DNA from: Inhella gelatinilytica
GTDB taxonomy: Bacteria > Pseudomonadota > Gammaproteobacteria > Burkholderiales > Burkholderiaceae_C
DNA: 64,000 bases
Direction of reading: 5' to 3'
NCBI RefSeq assembly: GCF_016093295.1
Contig: NZ_JAEDAL010000001.1
Location: 248,001-312,000, forward strand
Part shown: in pieces, positions 1 through 7,057 of the stretch
Numbering within the stretch: the stretch's first letter is position 1
Layout: each line of letters opens with the position of its first letter
Position numbers and translations under genes: made by a program
Notes under the pieces: generated by a model
Database searches by the model: none
What the model saw: the letters and a program-made list of their open reading frames with translations, nothing else
What the model was told of the DNA's origin: nothing

Positions 1-431
1 CGGGCGACTTGAGCGCGCACTCCGAGGGCTGGGCGCTGTACGCGGAATACCTGGGACGCGAGATGGGGATTTACCGCAGCCCCTTCGAGGAGTTGGGGCG
101 TGCCAGCTACGAGATGTGGCGCGCCTGCCGCCTGGTGATCGACACCGGCCTGCACGCGCTGGGCTGGACCCGCGAGCAAGCGCAAGCCTTTTTGCGCGAC
201 CACACGGCCCTGAGCGAGCACGAGGTGCGCACCGAGGTGGACCGCTACATCGGCTGGCCCGGCCAAGCGCTCTCCTACAAGCTGGGTGAAGTTCACATCC
301 GCCGCCTGCGCGCCGAGCACGAAGCAGCGCTGGGGACCCGCTTCAGCTTGCGCGACTTCCACGACCGCCTGCTGGCCTTGGGGACCGTGCCCTTGGGTTG
401 CTTGGCGGCGGAGCTGAAGCCGCAGCCGTGA
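1..431 (+). CDS. DUF885 family protein, C-terminal part (5' end outside window)
   Basis: The reading frame is already open at the left edge (codons from base 3) and stops with TGA at 429-431, so only about the last 142 residues are present. The visible segment begins GDLSAHSEGWALYAEYLG. The S-E-G-W-A-L-Y block is characteristic of DUF885 proteins, putative periplasmic or secreted zinc-peptidase-like enzymes of about 600 residues. The rest is helical and rich in Arg and Glu and ends shortly after a conserved-looking GTVPLGCL segment. Function in this family is not established; substrate and location cannot be judged because the signal-peptide end lies outside the window. The family call is fairly secure, enzymatic activity is not. 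Confidence 0.75.
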   Translation, partial: GDLSAHSEGWALYAEYLGREMGIYRSPFEELGRASYEMWRACRLVIDTGLHALGWTREQAQAFLRDHTALSEHEVRTEVDRYIGWPGQALSYKLGEVHIRRLRAEHEAALGTRFSLRDFHDRLLALGTVPLGCLAAELKPQP

Positions 432-600
432 GTCTGGGGCGCGCCCTCGACGTGCGCCCGTGCACCCGCTGCTCACCACTCACGCTTGCCAATCCCCATT
501 CAGCGCCCGTGCCGGCCCTTCATCGCAGGACGCTCGAACCCAGCGAGGGCCATCGGCACGATGCCGGCCTTGTCCCTTCAACGCCTCACGGAGCTGCCCC

Positions 601-903
601 ATGAACACGAGCCTGACCCCCGCAACGACCGACGCCGAACTGGAGCGCCTGGCCAAGAAACGGGTGGACCAGAAGATGGGCTTTCTGGTCCACCTCACGG
701 TTTTCATCTTGGTGAACGCTGGCCTGGCCCTGCTGGGCTTGCTCAAAGGCGGTGAGGGCGTGCGCTTGGTGCCGATTTGGGGCTGGGGCCTGGGCCTGAC
801 CATTCACGGCATCGTGACCCTGATCAGCCTGACCGGCCAGGGCCTGCGCGAGCGCATGATGGCCGAGGAGCTGCGCGCGCTGCAGGCGCGCCGCCAGGGC
901 TGA
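601..903 (+). CDS. Small 2TM-domain membrane protein
   Basis: A 100-residue protein starting at ATG 601. A charged N-terminal helix (ELERLAKKRVDQKMGF) precedes two hydrophobic segments, about residues 30-48 and 55-75, followed by a basic/acidic C-terminal helix ending ALQARRQG. This is the layout of the 2TM domain (pfam13239), found as a stand-alone protein or fused to LytTR or histidine-kinase modules. The stand-alone form has no defined role. The 169 bases upstream (432-600) contain no gene I can support. Longer in-frame starts exist upstream (460) but the sequence before 601 does not look like protein-coding sequence of this family. Confidence 0.7.
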   Translation: MNTSLTPATTDAELERLAKKRVDQKMGFLVHLTVFILVNAGLALLGLLKGGEGVRLVPIWGWGLGLTIHGIVTLISLTGQGLRERMMAEELRALQARRQG

Positions 904-906
904 ACC

Positions 907-1215
907 TCAGTACAAATTGGCGCGCAGCACTTCGACTTCGGTGAAGCTGACCAGCACGCTGTAGTGCGGAGCGAAGCGCTGCAGCACCGTCTCGGCAATG
1001 GCATCGGCCACGGCCGCATCGCAGGTGACGCGCAGCTCGATGCTGCGGTCGCCCTCCCAGTCGCCCGCACGCTCGCCCTCGGGGAAGCCCCCGCGCACCT
1101 CGTAGAGCGTCCAGGCCTGAATCTGGTGCCGGCGCAGCTCGGCCAGCAGGCGAGGCTCCAGCGCCGCCTCGGCCACGATCTTGAGTTGGGTCTTGCGGTG
1201 TTTGGTCAGGCTCAT
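907..1215 (-). CDS. sbtB: SbtB-like PII-family regulator of the bicarbonate transporter
   Basis: A 102-residue alpha/beta protein whose pattern (KTQLKIVAEA, then LLAELRRHQIQAWTLYEVRGG, then SIELRVTCDAAVADAIAETVLQRF, then SVLVSFTEVEVLRANLY) matches the PII-like fold of cyanobacterial SbtB. SbtB binds adenyl nucleotides including cAMP and gates SbtA. The C-terminal Cys-containing R-loop of cyanobacterial SbtB is absent: the protein ends ANLY. ATG at 1215 is chosen because it overlaps the sbtA stop codon (ATGA); a TTG nine bases upstream is less likely. The pairing with sbtA is the strongest functional evidence. The ligand in this organism is unknown. Confidence 0.75.
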   Translation of the reverse strand: MSLTKHRKTQLKIVAEAALEPRLLAELRRHQIQAWTLYEVRGGFPEGERAGDWEGDRSIELRVTCDAAVADAIAETVLQRFAPHYSVLVSFTEVEVLRANLY

Positions 1216-2165
1216 GGGGTCCAACTCTGCGCGAGCTTCAAATACAGCGGGATGCCAATCAGCAGGTTAAAGGGGAAGGTCACCCCGAGCGCACAGGCAA
1301 TCGCCAAACCGGTGTTGGCCTGCGGCACCGCCACCCGCACGGCGGCCGGCGCGGCGATATAGCTGGCACTCGCGGCCAGCGTGGCCAGCAGGGCCACGCC
1401 GCCGGCCTGCAGGCCCAGCAACCACCCTGTCGCAGCACCAGCCAAGGCCAGCAGGGGCGGCAGCACGCAGCCCAGCAGCACGAGCTTCATGCCGTGTTTG
1501 CGCAGAGCCGGAATTTGCCCCCCCGCGACCAGGCCCAGTTCCAGCAGAAACAGCGCGAGCACGCCCTTGAAGGGGTCGACAAACACGGCCTTGATGGGGG
1601 CCACGCCAGCGTCCCCCGCCACGGCGCCGATCAAGAGCCCACCCAGCAGCAGCAGCACCGACTTGCCGAGCAGCACCTCGTGGGCAAGCAAGCCCCAGCG
1701 CAAGGGGCTGCCGCCCTCGCGGCCCATCGCCAGGCGCGCCAGCACGATGCCGACCACCAAGCCCGGCGCCTCCATCACGGCGACCCACAAGGCCGCATGG
1801 CTTTCATGGGGCAGCCCCGCCCGCTGCACGGCGGCCAGGCCCACGGCAAAGGTCACGACGCTGACCGAGCCATAGTGGGCGGCCAAGCCCGCAGCATCCA
1901 CCGCGCGCAGCCCGGCCAGCCGCAGCAACGGGCTCACGCCCAAGGGAATCAGCGCCCCCAGCAGCATGACCGCCCCCACCTGGGGCGCCAGCGCCATCAG
2001 GGGCTGCCGGCTCAACTCCAGCCCCCCTTTGAGGCCGATGGCGAGCAGCAGGTAGATCGTCAGGGTTTCATAGAGGGCCTCGGGCAGGCGCAGGTCACTC
2101 TTGACCACGCGCGCAAAAACCCCGAGCACGAAAAAGAACACCACAACATCCAGCATGGCCGGCAT
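1212..2165 (-). CDS. sbtA: Sodium-dependent bicarbonate transporter SbtA
   Basis: A 317-residue polytopic inner-membrane protein with about ten hydrophobic segments. Family signatures visible are the N-terminal LGVFARVVKSDLRLPEALYE block, GLKGGLELS, and AAHYGSVSVVTFAVG near residue 95, typical of the SbtA (DUF897) fold with its inverted repeats. A hydrophilic stretch near the middle separates the two halves. SbtA imports HCO3- with Na+ in cyanobacteria; homologues occur in heterotrophic proteobacteria where the purpose is less clear. It is first in a two-gene unit with sbtB (4-base overlap). A perfect 12-base palindrome covers its ribosome-binding region (see the site at 2167-2178). Transport direction and substrate are inferred from the family. 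Confidence 0.85.
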   Translation of the reverse strand: MPAMLDVVVFFFVLGVFARVVKSDLRLPEALYETLTIYLLLAIGLKGGLELSRQPLMALAPQVGAVMLLGALIPLGVSPLLRLAGLRAVDAAGLAAHYGSVSVVTFAVGLAAVQRAGLPHESHAALWVAVMEAPGLVVGIVLARLAMGREGGSPLRWGLLAHEVLLGKSVLLLLGGLLIGAVAGDAGVAPIKAVFVDPFKGVLALFLLELGLVAGGQIPALRKHGMKLVLLGCVLPPLLALAGAATGWLLGLQAGGVALLATLAASASYIAAPAAVRVAVPQANTGLAIACALGVTFPFNLLIGIPLYLKLAQSWTP

Positions 2166-2166
2166 T

Positions 2167-2178
2167 GTTCCCGGGAAC
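2167..2178. promoter_or_regulatory. Perfect 12-bp palindrome over the sbtA ribosome-binding region
   Basis: GTTCCCGGGAAC is fully self-complementary and ends one base before the sbtA ATG (2165-2163, minus strand). The GGGAAC half is the only Shine-Dalgarno-like sequence for sbtA, so the site could act as a protein operator or as a short RNA hairpin that limits translation. No regulator is identified. Confidence 0.4.
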
Positions 2179-2217
2179 TGAACAGCCTTGCCTCACCGCG
2201 GACTTGGGCTTCGCGTC

Positions 2218-2247
2218 AAGTGGCGCGCCGCCCGCGGCGCGCCACTT
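2218..2247 (-). terminator. 30-bp perfect inverted repeat at the cphA 3' end
   Basis: Arms 2218-2231 and 2234-2247 are perfectly complementary (14 bp, two-base gap; as RNA about 13 bp with a 4-base loop). Each arm contains GGCGCGCC. The cphA stop codon TAA (2248-2246) begins in the arm. There is no T-run after it in the cphA reading direction, so it is either a factor-dependent terminator or an mRNA 3'-stabilising hairpin separating cphA from sbtA. Confidence 0.6.
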
Positions 2248-4816
2248 ATTCCGCGCAGCGCCGGCGCAAATGGGCCAGGGCTTCTTCCACCTGATCCACC
2301 AGCACCAAGCACAAGTCGCCTTCGTTCAAGTGCTGCAAGGCGTGATCGATGGCGAGGAACTCGCCACGAATGTCGTCAACACGGGCAGCGCGGGTGGCGC
2401 CTTCGAGTCCGCGGCGCAGCAAGGCCACCACCTCGCCGTCTTCGCGGCCACGCTGGCAGGCGTCTTGATAGAGCACGACGTGGTCGAACGCGGCGCCCAG
2501 AATTTGGGTTTGCTCCACGATGTCCTGGTCGCGCCGGTCGCCCGCCCCACTGATGACCACACTGCGACGCTGCGCGGGCAGGGCCTCAATGGCGGCGACC
2601 AAGGCGCGCATGGCGTCGGGGTTGTGGCCGTAGTCCGCAATCACCGTGGCGCCGCGAAACTCCATCATGTTGAAACGGCCCGGCGCGTTATCGCCATCAC
2701 TGTTGAAGCTGGCCAGACCGCGGCGAATGGCATCCCACGCCAATCCCGCGCCCCAGGCGGCCGCGACCGCAGCCATGACGTTTTCAACTTGGAAGCCGAG
2801 CAAGCCGCCCCGGGTGATGGGTATATCGCGCAGCGCAATCGTCTCGCGCCAGGCACCATCACTCGCCACCACGGCCCCTTCATCGACAAAGACGCACCGC
2901 TTGCCCTGGGCGCGGTGGGTGGCCATCAAGGGTTGATGGCGATCGGCGCCGAAATAAATGATTTGACCGGGGCATTGTGCCGCCATGCCCACAGCCAGCG
3001 GGTCGGTGGCGTTCAGTACCGCGTAACCCGAGGGCGCCACGTTTTGAACGATGACGGACTTCAGCCGCGCGATGTCTTCGACGGTCTCCAAATAATTGAG
3101 ACCCAAGTGGTCGCCGGCCCCAATGTTGGTCACAACGGCGACTTGGCAGCGATCAAAGCCCAGCCCTTCTCGCAAGATGCCCCCGCGGGCGCACTCAAAC
3201 ACGGCCGCTTCCACATCGGGGTGCATGAGCACGTTTCGCGCGCTCTTGGGCCCGGAACAGTCACCGCTGTCAATCTGGCGTCCATCCACGTACACCCCAT
3301 CGGTGTTCGTCATGCCCGTCTTGAGCCCACTGGTGGCAAAAAGATGGGTAATCAACCGCGCGGTGGTCGTCTTGCCATTGGTGCCCGTCACGGCGACGAC
3401 CGGAATCCGGCCGTCTTCGTTCTTGTCCGCGCCATAGATGCTTTGGATCACCGCCTTGCCGACATTGCGGCCCTTGCCGTACGACGGCGACAGGTGCATG
3501 CGCAGGCCCGGGGCAGCGTTCACCTCCACGATGCCGCCATTCACTTCTTCCAGCGGGCGCATGACGGTTTCCGCCACCACATCCACGCCACACACGTGCA
3601 AGCCCACGATTTGGGCCGCCGCAATGGCCCGCGCCGCCACTTCGGGGTGGACGTCGTCCGTGACATCGGTGGCTGAACCGCCCGTCGAGAGGTTGGCGTT
3701 GTTCCGCAAGATAACGCGCTGCCCCTTCTCGGGCACCGAGTCCGGAGTGAGCCCCTGCATGGCCAGACGCGTGATGGCAATGTCATCCAAACGAATTTTG
3801 GTGAGGGAGGTGGCGTGACCATCGCCACGGCGCGGGTCTTTGTTCACCTCGTCCACCAGTTGACGCACGGTATGCACCCCGTCCCCGCTGACCTGGGGAG
3901 GGTCACGTCGGGCCGCCGCCACGAGTTGGTTCCCGACCACGAGCAATCGGTAGTCGGCGCCCGGCAGGAACTTTTCCACCATCACGTCGCCGATTTCTTC
4001 GGCGGCCTTGTAGGCCGCGTCAAAGCCTTCTCGGGTCGAAACGTTGACGGTCACGCCCTTGCCTTGGTTGCCGTCTTGGGGTTTGACCACCACGGGCAGA
4101 CCCACTTCCTGAGCGGCAGCCCAACCGTCTTCCAAATCGTCAACGGGACGCCCGTGCGGCACCGGCACGCCGGCGCTTTGCAGGAGGCGCTTGGACAGGT
4201 CTTTGTCTTGGGCGATGGACTCGCTCACCGCGCTGGTGGCGTCCACTTCTGCCGCCCAGATGCGACGCTGCTTGTGCCCCCAGCCAAACTGAACCAACGA
4301 CCCTTGGGTCAAGCGTCGGTAGGGTACGCCCCGGGCGACCGCGGCATTCACGATGCTGCCCGTGGAAGGCCCCAGTCGAACATCCTCGTCCAGTTCGCGC
4401 AATTGCTTGGTAACCGCAACATGGTCCCAGTCACTGCGGCCGTCCAGCGCCGCTTGAACCAGCTTGACGGTTTCATCAAAGGCCAAGCGCCCCACATCCT
4501 CTTCCGAGTACTCCACCACCACCAGGTAGTGGCCCTCGGTGGGCGTGCGGTGGGTGTGGCTGTACGTGACGGGGCACCCCGCTTGCGCTTGAAGCGCGAG
4601 CGCCGTTTGCTCAATCACGTGCGCCAAACTGATGGTTTCTTGCTTGGGGCCATGCAGCGAGCCCACGCCCGGGAAAAGCGCGCGCAGGCGGGCTTCGAAC
4701 CCGGGCAGTTGGCGCAGGTCGGACTCGGCGGCAGAGCACACCACCACCGCTTCGATGGCGAGGTGGCGGCTCCAGATGTTGGGGCCCCGGAGGGCGCGGA
4801 CGCGGGAGACTTCCAT
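2246..4816 (-). CDS. cphA: Cyanophycin synthetase (canonical CphA)
   Basis: Polymerises Asp and Arg, with ATP, into multi-L-arginyl-poly-aspartate, a nitrogen and carbon store held in cytoplasmic granules. The 856-residue length is that of a full enzyme. Order: N-terminal domain beginning MEVSRVRALRGPNIW; ATP-grasp domain with KPQDGNQGKGV at 245-255 and EVNAAPGLRMHL near 431-442 (adds Arg); Mur-ligase-like domain with an intact P-loop TGTNGKTTT at 477-485 (adds Asp); C-terminal Mur domain including ADYGHNPDA. ATG at 4816 is chosen because it starts at the family N-terminus; an upstream in-frame extension into cphA' is not family sequence. It lies 17 bases after the cphA' stop, so the two are cotranscribed. 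Confidence 0.95.
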   Translation of the reverse strand: MEVSRVRALRGPNIWSRHLAIEAVVVCSAAESDLRQLPGFEARLRALFPGVGSLHGPKQETISLAHVIEQTALALQAQAGCPVTYSHTHRTPTEGHYLVVVEYSEEDVGRLAFDETVKLVQAALDGRSDWDHVAVTKQLRELDEDVRLGPSTGSIVNAAVARGVPYRRLTQGSLVQFGWGHKQRRIWAAEVDATSAVSESIAQDKDLSKRLLQSAGVPVPHGRPVDDLEDGWAAAQEVGLPVVVKPQDGNQGKGVTVNVSTREGFDAAYKAAEEIGDVMVEKFLPGADYRLLVVGNQLVAAARRDPPQVSGDGVHTVRQLVDEVNKDPRRGDGHATSLTKIRLDDIAITRLAMQGLTPDSVPEKGQRVILRNNANLSTGGSATDVTDDVHPEVAARAIAAAQIVGLHVCGVDVVAETVMRPLEEVNGGIVEVNAAPGLRMHLSPSYGKGRNVGKAVIQSIYGADKNEDGRIPVVAVTGTNGKTTTARLITHLFATSGLKTGMTNTDGVYVDGRQIDSGDCSGPKSARNVLMHPDVEAAVFECARGGILREGLGFDRCQVAVVTNIGAGDHLGLNYLETVEDIARLKSVIVQNVAPSGYAVLNATDPLAVGMAAQCPGQIIYFGADRHQPLMATHRAQGKRCVFVDEGAVVASDGAWRETIALRDIPITRGGLLGFQVENVMAAVAAAWGAGLAWDAIRRGLASFNSDGDNAPGRFNMMEFRGATVIADYGHNPDAMRALVAAIEALPAQRRSVVISGAGDRRDQDIVEQTQILGAAFDHVVLYQDACQRGREDGEVVALLRRGLEGATRAARVDDIRGEFLAIDHALQHLNEGDLCLVLVDQVEEALAHLRRRCAE

Positions 4817-4833
4817 GCGGATTGCTCTCTCAA

Positions 4834-7002
4834 TCAGGCGGGAATGAAGGTTTCGAGACCGGCGGCAATCAATTCGGGCGAAATGCCCAAGGCCCAGGCC
4901 GCTGCCACGGCCGCCAAGACGGCCCCAGCCTCGCAATGCAACCCGGCGCCCTGATAACGGCGCAACAGGGAATCCACGTTTGCGCCAACTTGCTGGCCCT
5001 CACTGCTCAAGAGCCAAGCTTGCGTTCCTCTCAACACCACAGCCCGACCGCCGCCGTGCAAGTGGGCCGTCAGCGGGGCGGCGGTTTCGCTGCAGCTGTA
5101 GAACACGACCTCGCCATCACAGAGTTCGGCCATGCTGGCCACTTGCTCGTCTTCGGCATTCAAAACGGCCGCTCCCTCCGGCAGCACCACATCGACTTGG
5201 GTGCGCAGCACTTTGAAGAGCTGGGGCAACTCCTGCACATCGTGATGCTGCAGGCTGGCGTCCAGGTTCAGGTCCGTGACGACCCCAACCGTGCAACGGT
5301 CATAGGCCAGCCCATCGTTCAGGATGGAACCTGCATCGTTCTCTGCCACCACGGCATCGACGCGCCGATTCATCAGCAGGCGGTGTGCAGCGTCAAACGG
5401 GCGTTTGATGTGTTTCTCCACCTGCCGAGGTCCCAAAAACAGGCCAGCGCTGCAAGCCAGGCCCACCTGTTTGCCGTGCAGGTGCAAAAGCCAGGCCACC
5501 AGGCGGGCAATCGGGGTGGTGTGCTGCTTGCCCGTGACGCCCACGATGGGGATGCGGCCGCTCTCGTCCTCAGCAAACAGATGGTCGACGATGGCCTGCC
5601 CGACGGGCTGGGGCACACCTTCGGCGGGCTTCAGGTGCATCAACAGGCCCGGGCCGGCATTGACTTCGACGACGGCGCCGCCCTGCTCGTGCAGCGGACG
5701 GCCAATGTCTTCCGCAACCAGATCAATGCCGGCGATGTCCAAGCCCACCGTGCGAGCCGCCAGCCCCACCTGAAACGCCACTTCGGGGTGGACTTCGGCC
5801 GTGCAGTCAATCGACACATTGCCGTTGCGCTGAATGAGAACCCGCTGGCCATGCGCGGGCACGGATTCCGGACGCAGGTTCTGCCGCTCCAGTTCGAGCA
5901 TGACCACCGGATCCTCTTCGGGCATCACGCGGTTCAGTGGGAAGTCTTCGGTCAAGCCCCGGCGCGGGTCGCTGTTGATTTGCAAGTCAATCAACTGACG
6001 CACGCTGTGCCGGCCGTCGCCATGAATCCAGGCTGACTCGCCGCGAGCGGCCGCCACCACTTTGCCCCCCACAACCAGCATGCGGTGCTCATTGCCTGGG
6101 ATGCATCGCTCCACCAGCACCTCCGAGCCCTCCGAGTCGGCCAGGGCAAAGGCCGCGCGAACGTCTTGCTCCGTTTTGAGGTCCAGGGTCACCCCCCGAC
6201 CGTGGTTGCCATCGCTGGGCTTGACGACCACGGGAAGCCCCAAATCTTGGGCGGCTTCCCAAGCCTCCTCTGGACTGCGCACCACTTGCCCCGCCGGGAC
6301 AGGCACCCCCACCGCTTTGAGAAGGGTTTTGGTGAGGTCTTTGTCCCCCGCGATGCCTTCGGCAATGGCACTGGTTCGATCGGTCTCTGCTGTCCAGATT
6401 CGGCGCTGTTTGGCCCCATGCCCCAGTTGGACCAAATTGCCATCATTGAGCCGAATGTGGGGAATGCGCCGCTCGGTCGCCGCCGCGACGATCGCCGCCG
6501 TGCTGGGGCCCAGATAACAGTCGTCGATGGTGTCCCGAAGTCGCGCCACTGCGGCCGGCACGTCGAACCGCTCATCGTTGATGGCGGCCATCAACAGCGC
6601 ATGCCCCTCTTTCAGCGCCGCGCGAGCCACCTGCTCATCACGCGCCCGGAACACCATGCGATAGACGCCCCGCTGCGTGGTGGATCGGGTCTGCCCAAAG
6701 CCCGTGGGCATGCCGGCCAGATTCAGCAACTCGATGACCACGTGCTCCAACACATGTCCCATCCAGGTGCCCTCCTGCAGACGCTGCAGGAACCCACCGC
6801 GCTCGCCCACACCGCAGTGGTGCTCCTGCAAGTTGGGCAACCAAGTCGTGAGACGGTCGTTCAGCCCCGGCAGCAGGTGCGAGGGGTGGTCTTCCAATTC
6901 CCCCAAATCCAGCCACACCTCCAGACAGCTCCGGTAGGTCCAGATGTTGGGGCCGCGCAGGTAACTGATGCGCAACAGTTGGATGTCGTTTTTCTTGCTC
7001 AT
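4834..7002 (-). CDS. cphA': Second cyanophycin synthetase, CphA'/CphA2-like, with degenerate Mur domain
   Basis: A 722-residue paralogue of the downstream CphA. The N-terminal block (LRGPNIW near residue 20) and the ATP-grasp domain (KPSDGNHGRGV, EVNAGPGLLMHL) are intact. The Mur-ligase half starts near residue 482 but the P-loop reads TGKQHTT (about 489-495) instead of TGTNGKTT, and the C-terminal Mur domain present in CphA is missing. This resembles CphA2/CphA2' proteins, in which only the ATP-grasp site works and beta-Asp-Arg dipeptides may be re-polymerised; applying that here is inference. ATG 7002 (MSKKND) is chosen over upstream in-frame starts because it matches the family N-terminus. 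Confidence 0.9.
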   Translation of the reverse strand: MSKKNDIQLLRISYLRGPNIWTYRSCLEVWLDLGELEDHPSHLLPGLNDRLTTWLPNLQEHHCGVGERGGFLQRLQEGTWMGHVLEHVVIELLNLAGMPTGFGQTRSTTQRGVYRMVFRARDEQVARAALKEGHALLMAAINDERFDVPAAVARLRDTIDDCYLGPSTAAIVAAATERRIPHIRLNDGNLVQLGHGAKQRRIWTAETDRTSAIAEGIAGDKDLTKTLLKAVGVPVPAGQVVRSPEEAWEAAQDLGLPVVVKPSDGNHGRGVTLDLKTEQDVRAAFALADSEGSEVLVERCIPGNEHRMLVVGGKVVAAARGESAWIHGDGRHSVRQLIDLQINSDPRRGLTEDFPLNRVMPEEDPVVMLELERQNLRPESVPAHGQRVLIQRNGNVSIDCTAEVHPEVAFQVGLAARTVGLDIAGIDLVAEDIGRPLHEQGGAVVEVNAGPGLLMHLKPAEGVPQPVGQAIVDHLFAEDESGRIPIVGVTGKQHTTPIARLVAWLLHLHGKQVGLACSAGLFLGPRQVEKHIKRPFDAAHRLLMNRRVDAVVAENDAGSILNDGLAYDRCTVGVVTDLNLDASLQHHDVQELPQLFKVLRTQVDVVLPEGAAVLNAEDEQVASMAELCDGEVVFYSCSETAAPLTAHLHGGGRAVVLRGTQAWLLSSEGQQVGANVDSLLRRYQGAGLHCEAGAVLAAVAAAWALGISPELIAAGLETFIPA

Positions 7003-7031
7003 GGTCGGGCCGTGGGGCTCAGATAGGGTGC

Positions 7032-7045
7032 ATTCTGCGCGGAAT
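7032..7045. promoter_or_regulatory. Imperfect palindrome in the divergent cphA'/ABC promoter region
   Basis: ATTCTGCGCGGAAT (12 of 14 bases symmetric) lies in the only 55 bases separating the divergent cphA' and ABC transporter genes. Its location makes it a candidate operator for both transcription units. No -10/-35 pair is convincing, so this is positional inference. Confidence 0.3.
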
Positions 7046-7057
7046 CGGAGAGGCACA

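Noticed and set aside
2165-6036. Several long open frames on plus opposite cphA and cphA'
   Set aside because: They mirror the codons of the two synthetases, lack ribosome-binding sites and domains, and are explained by high GC content.
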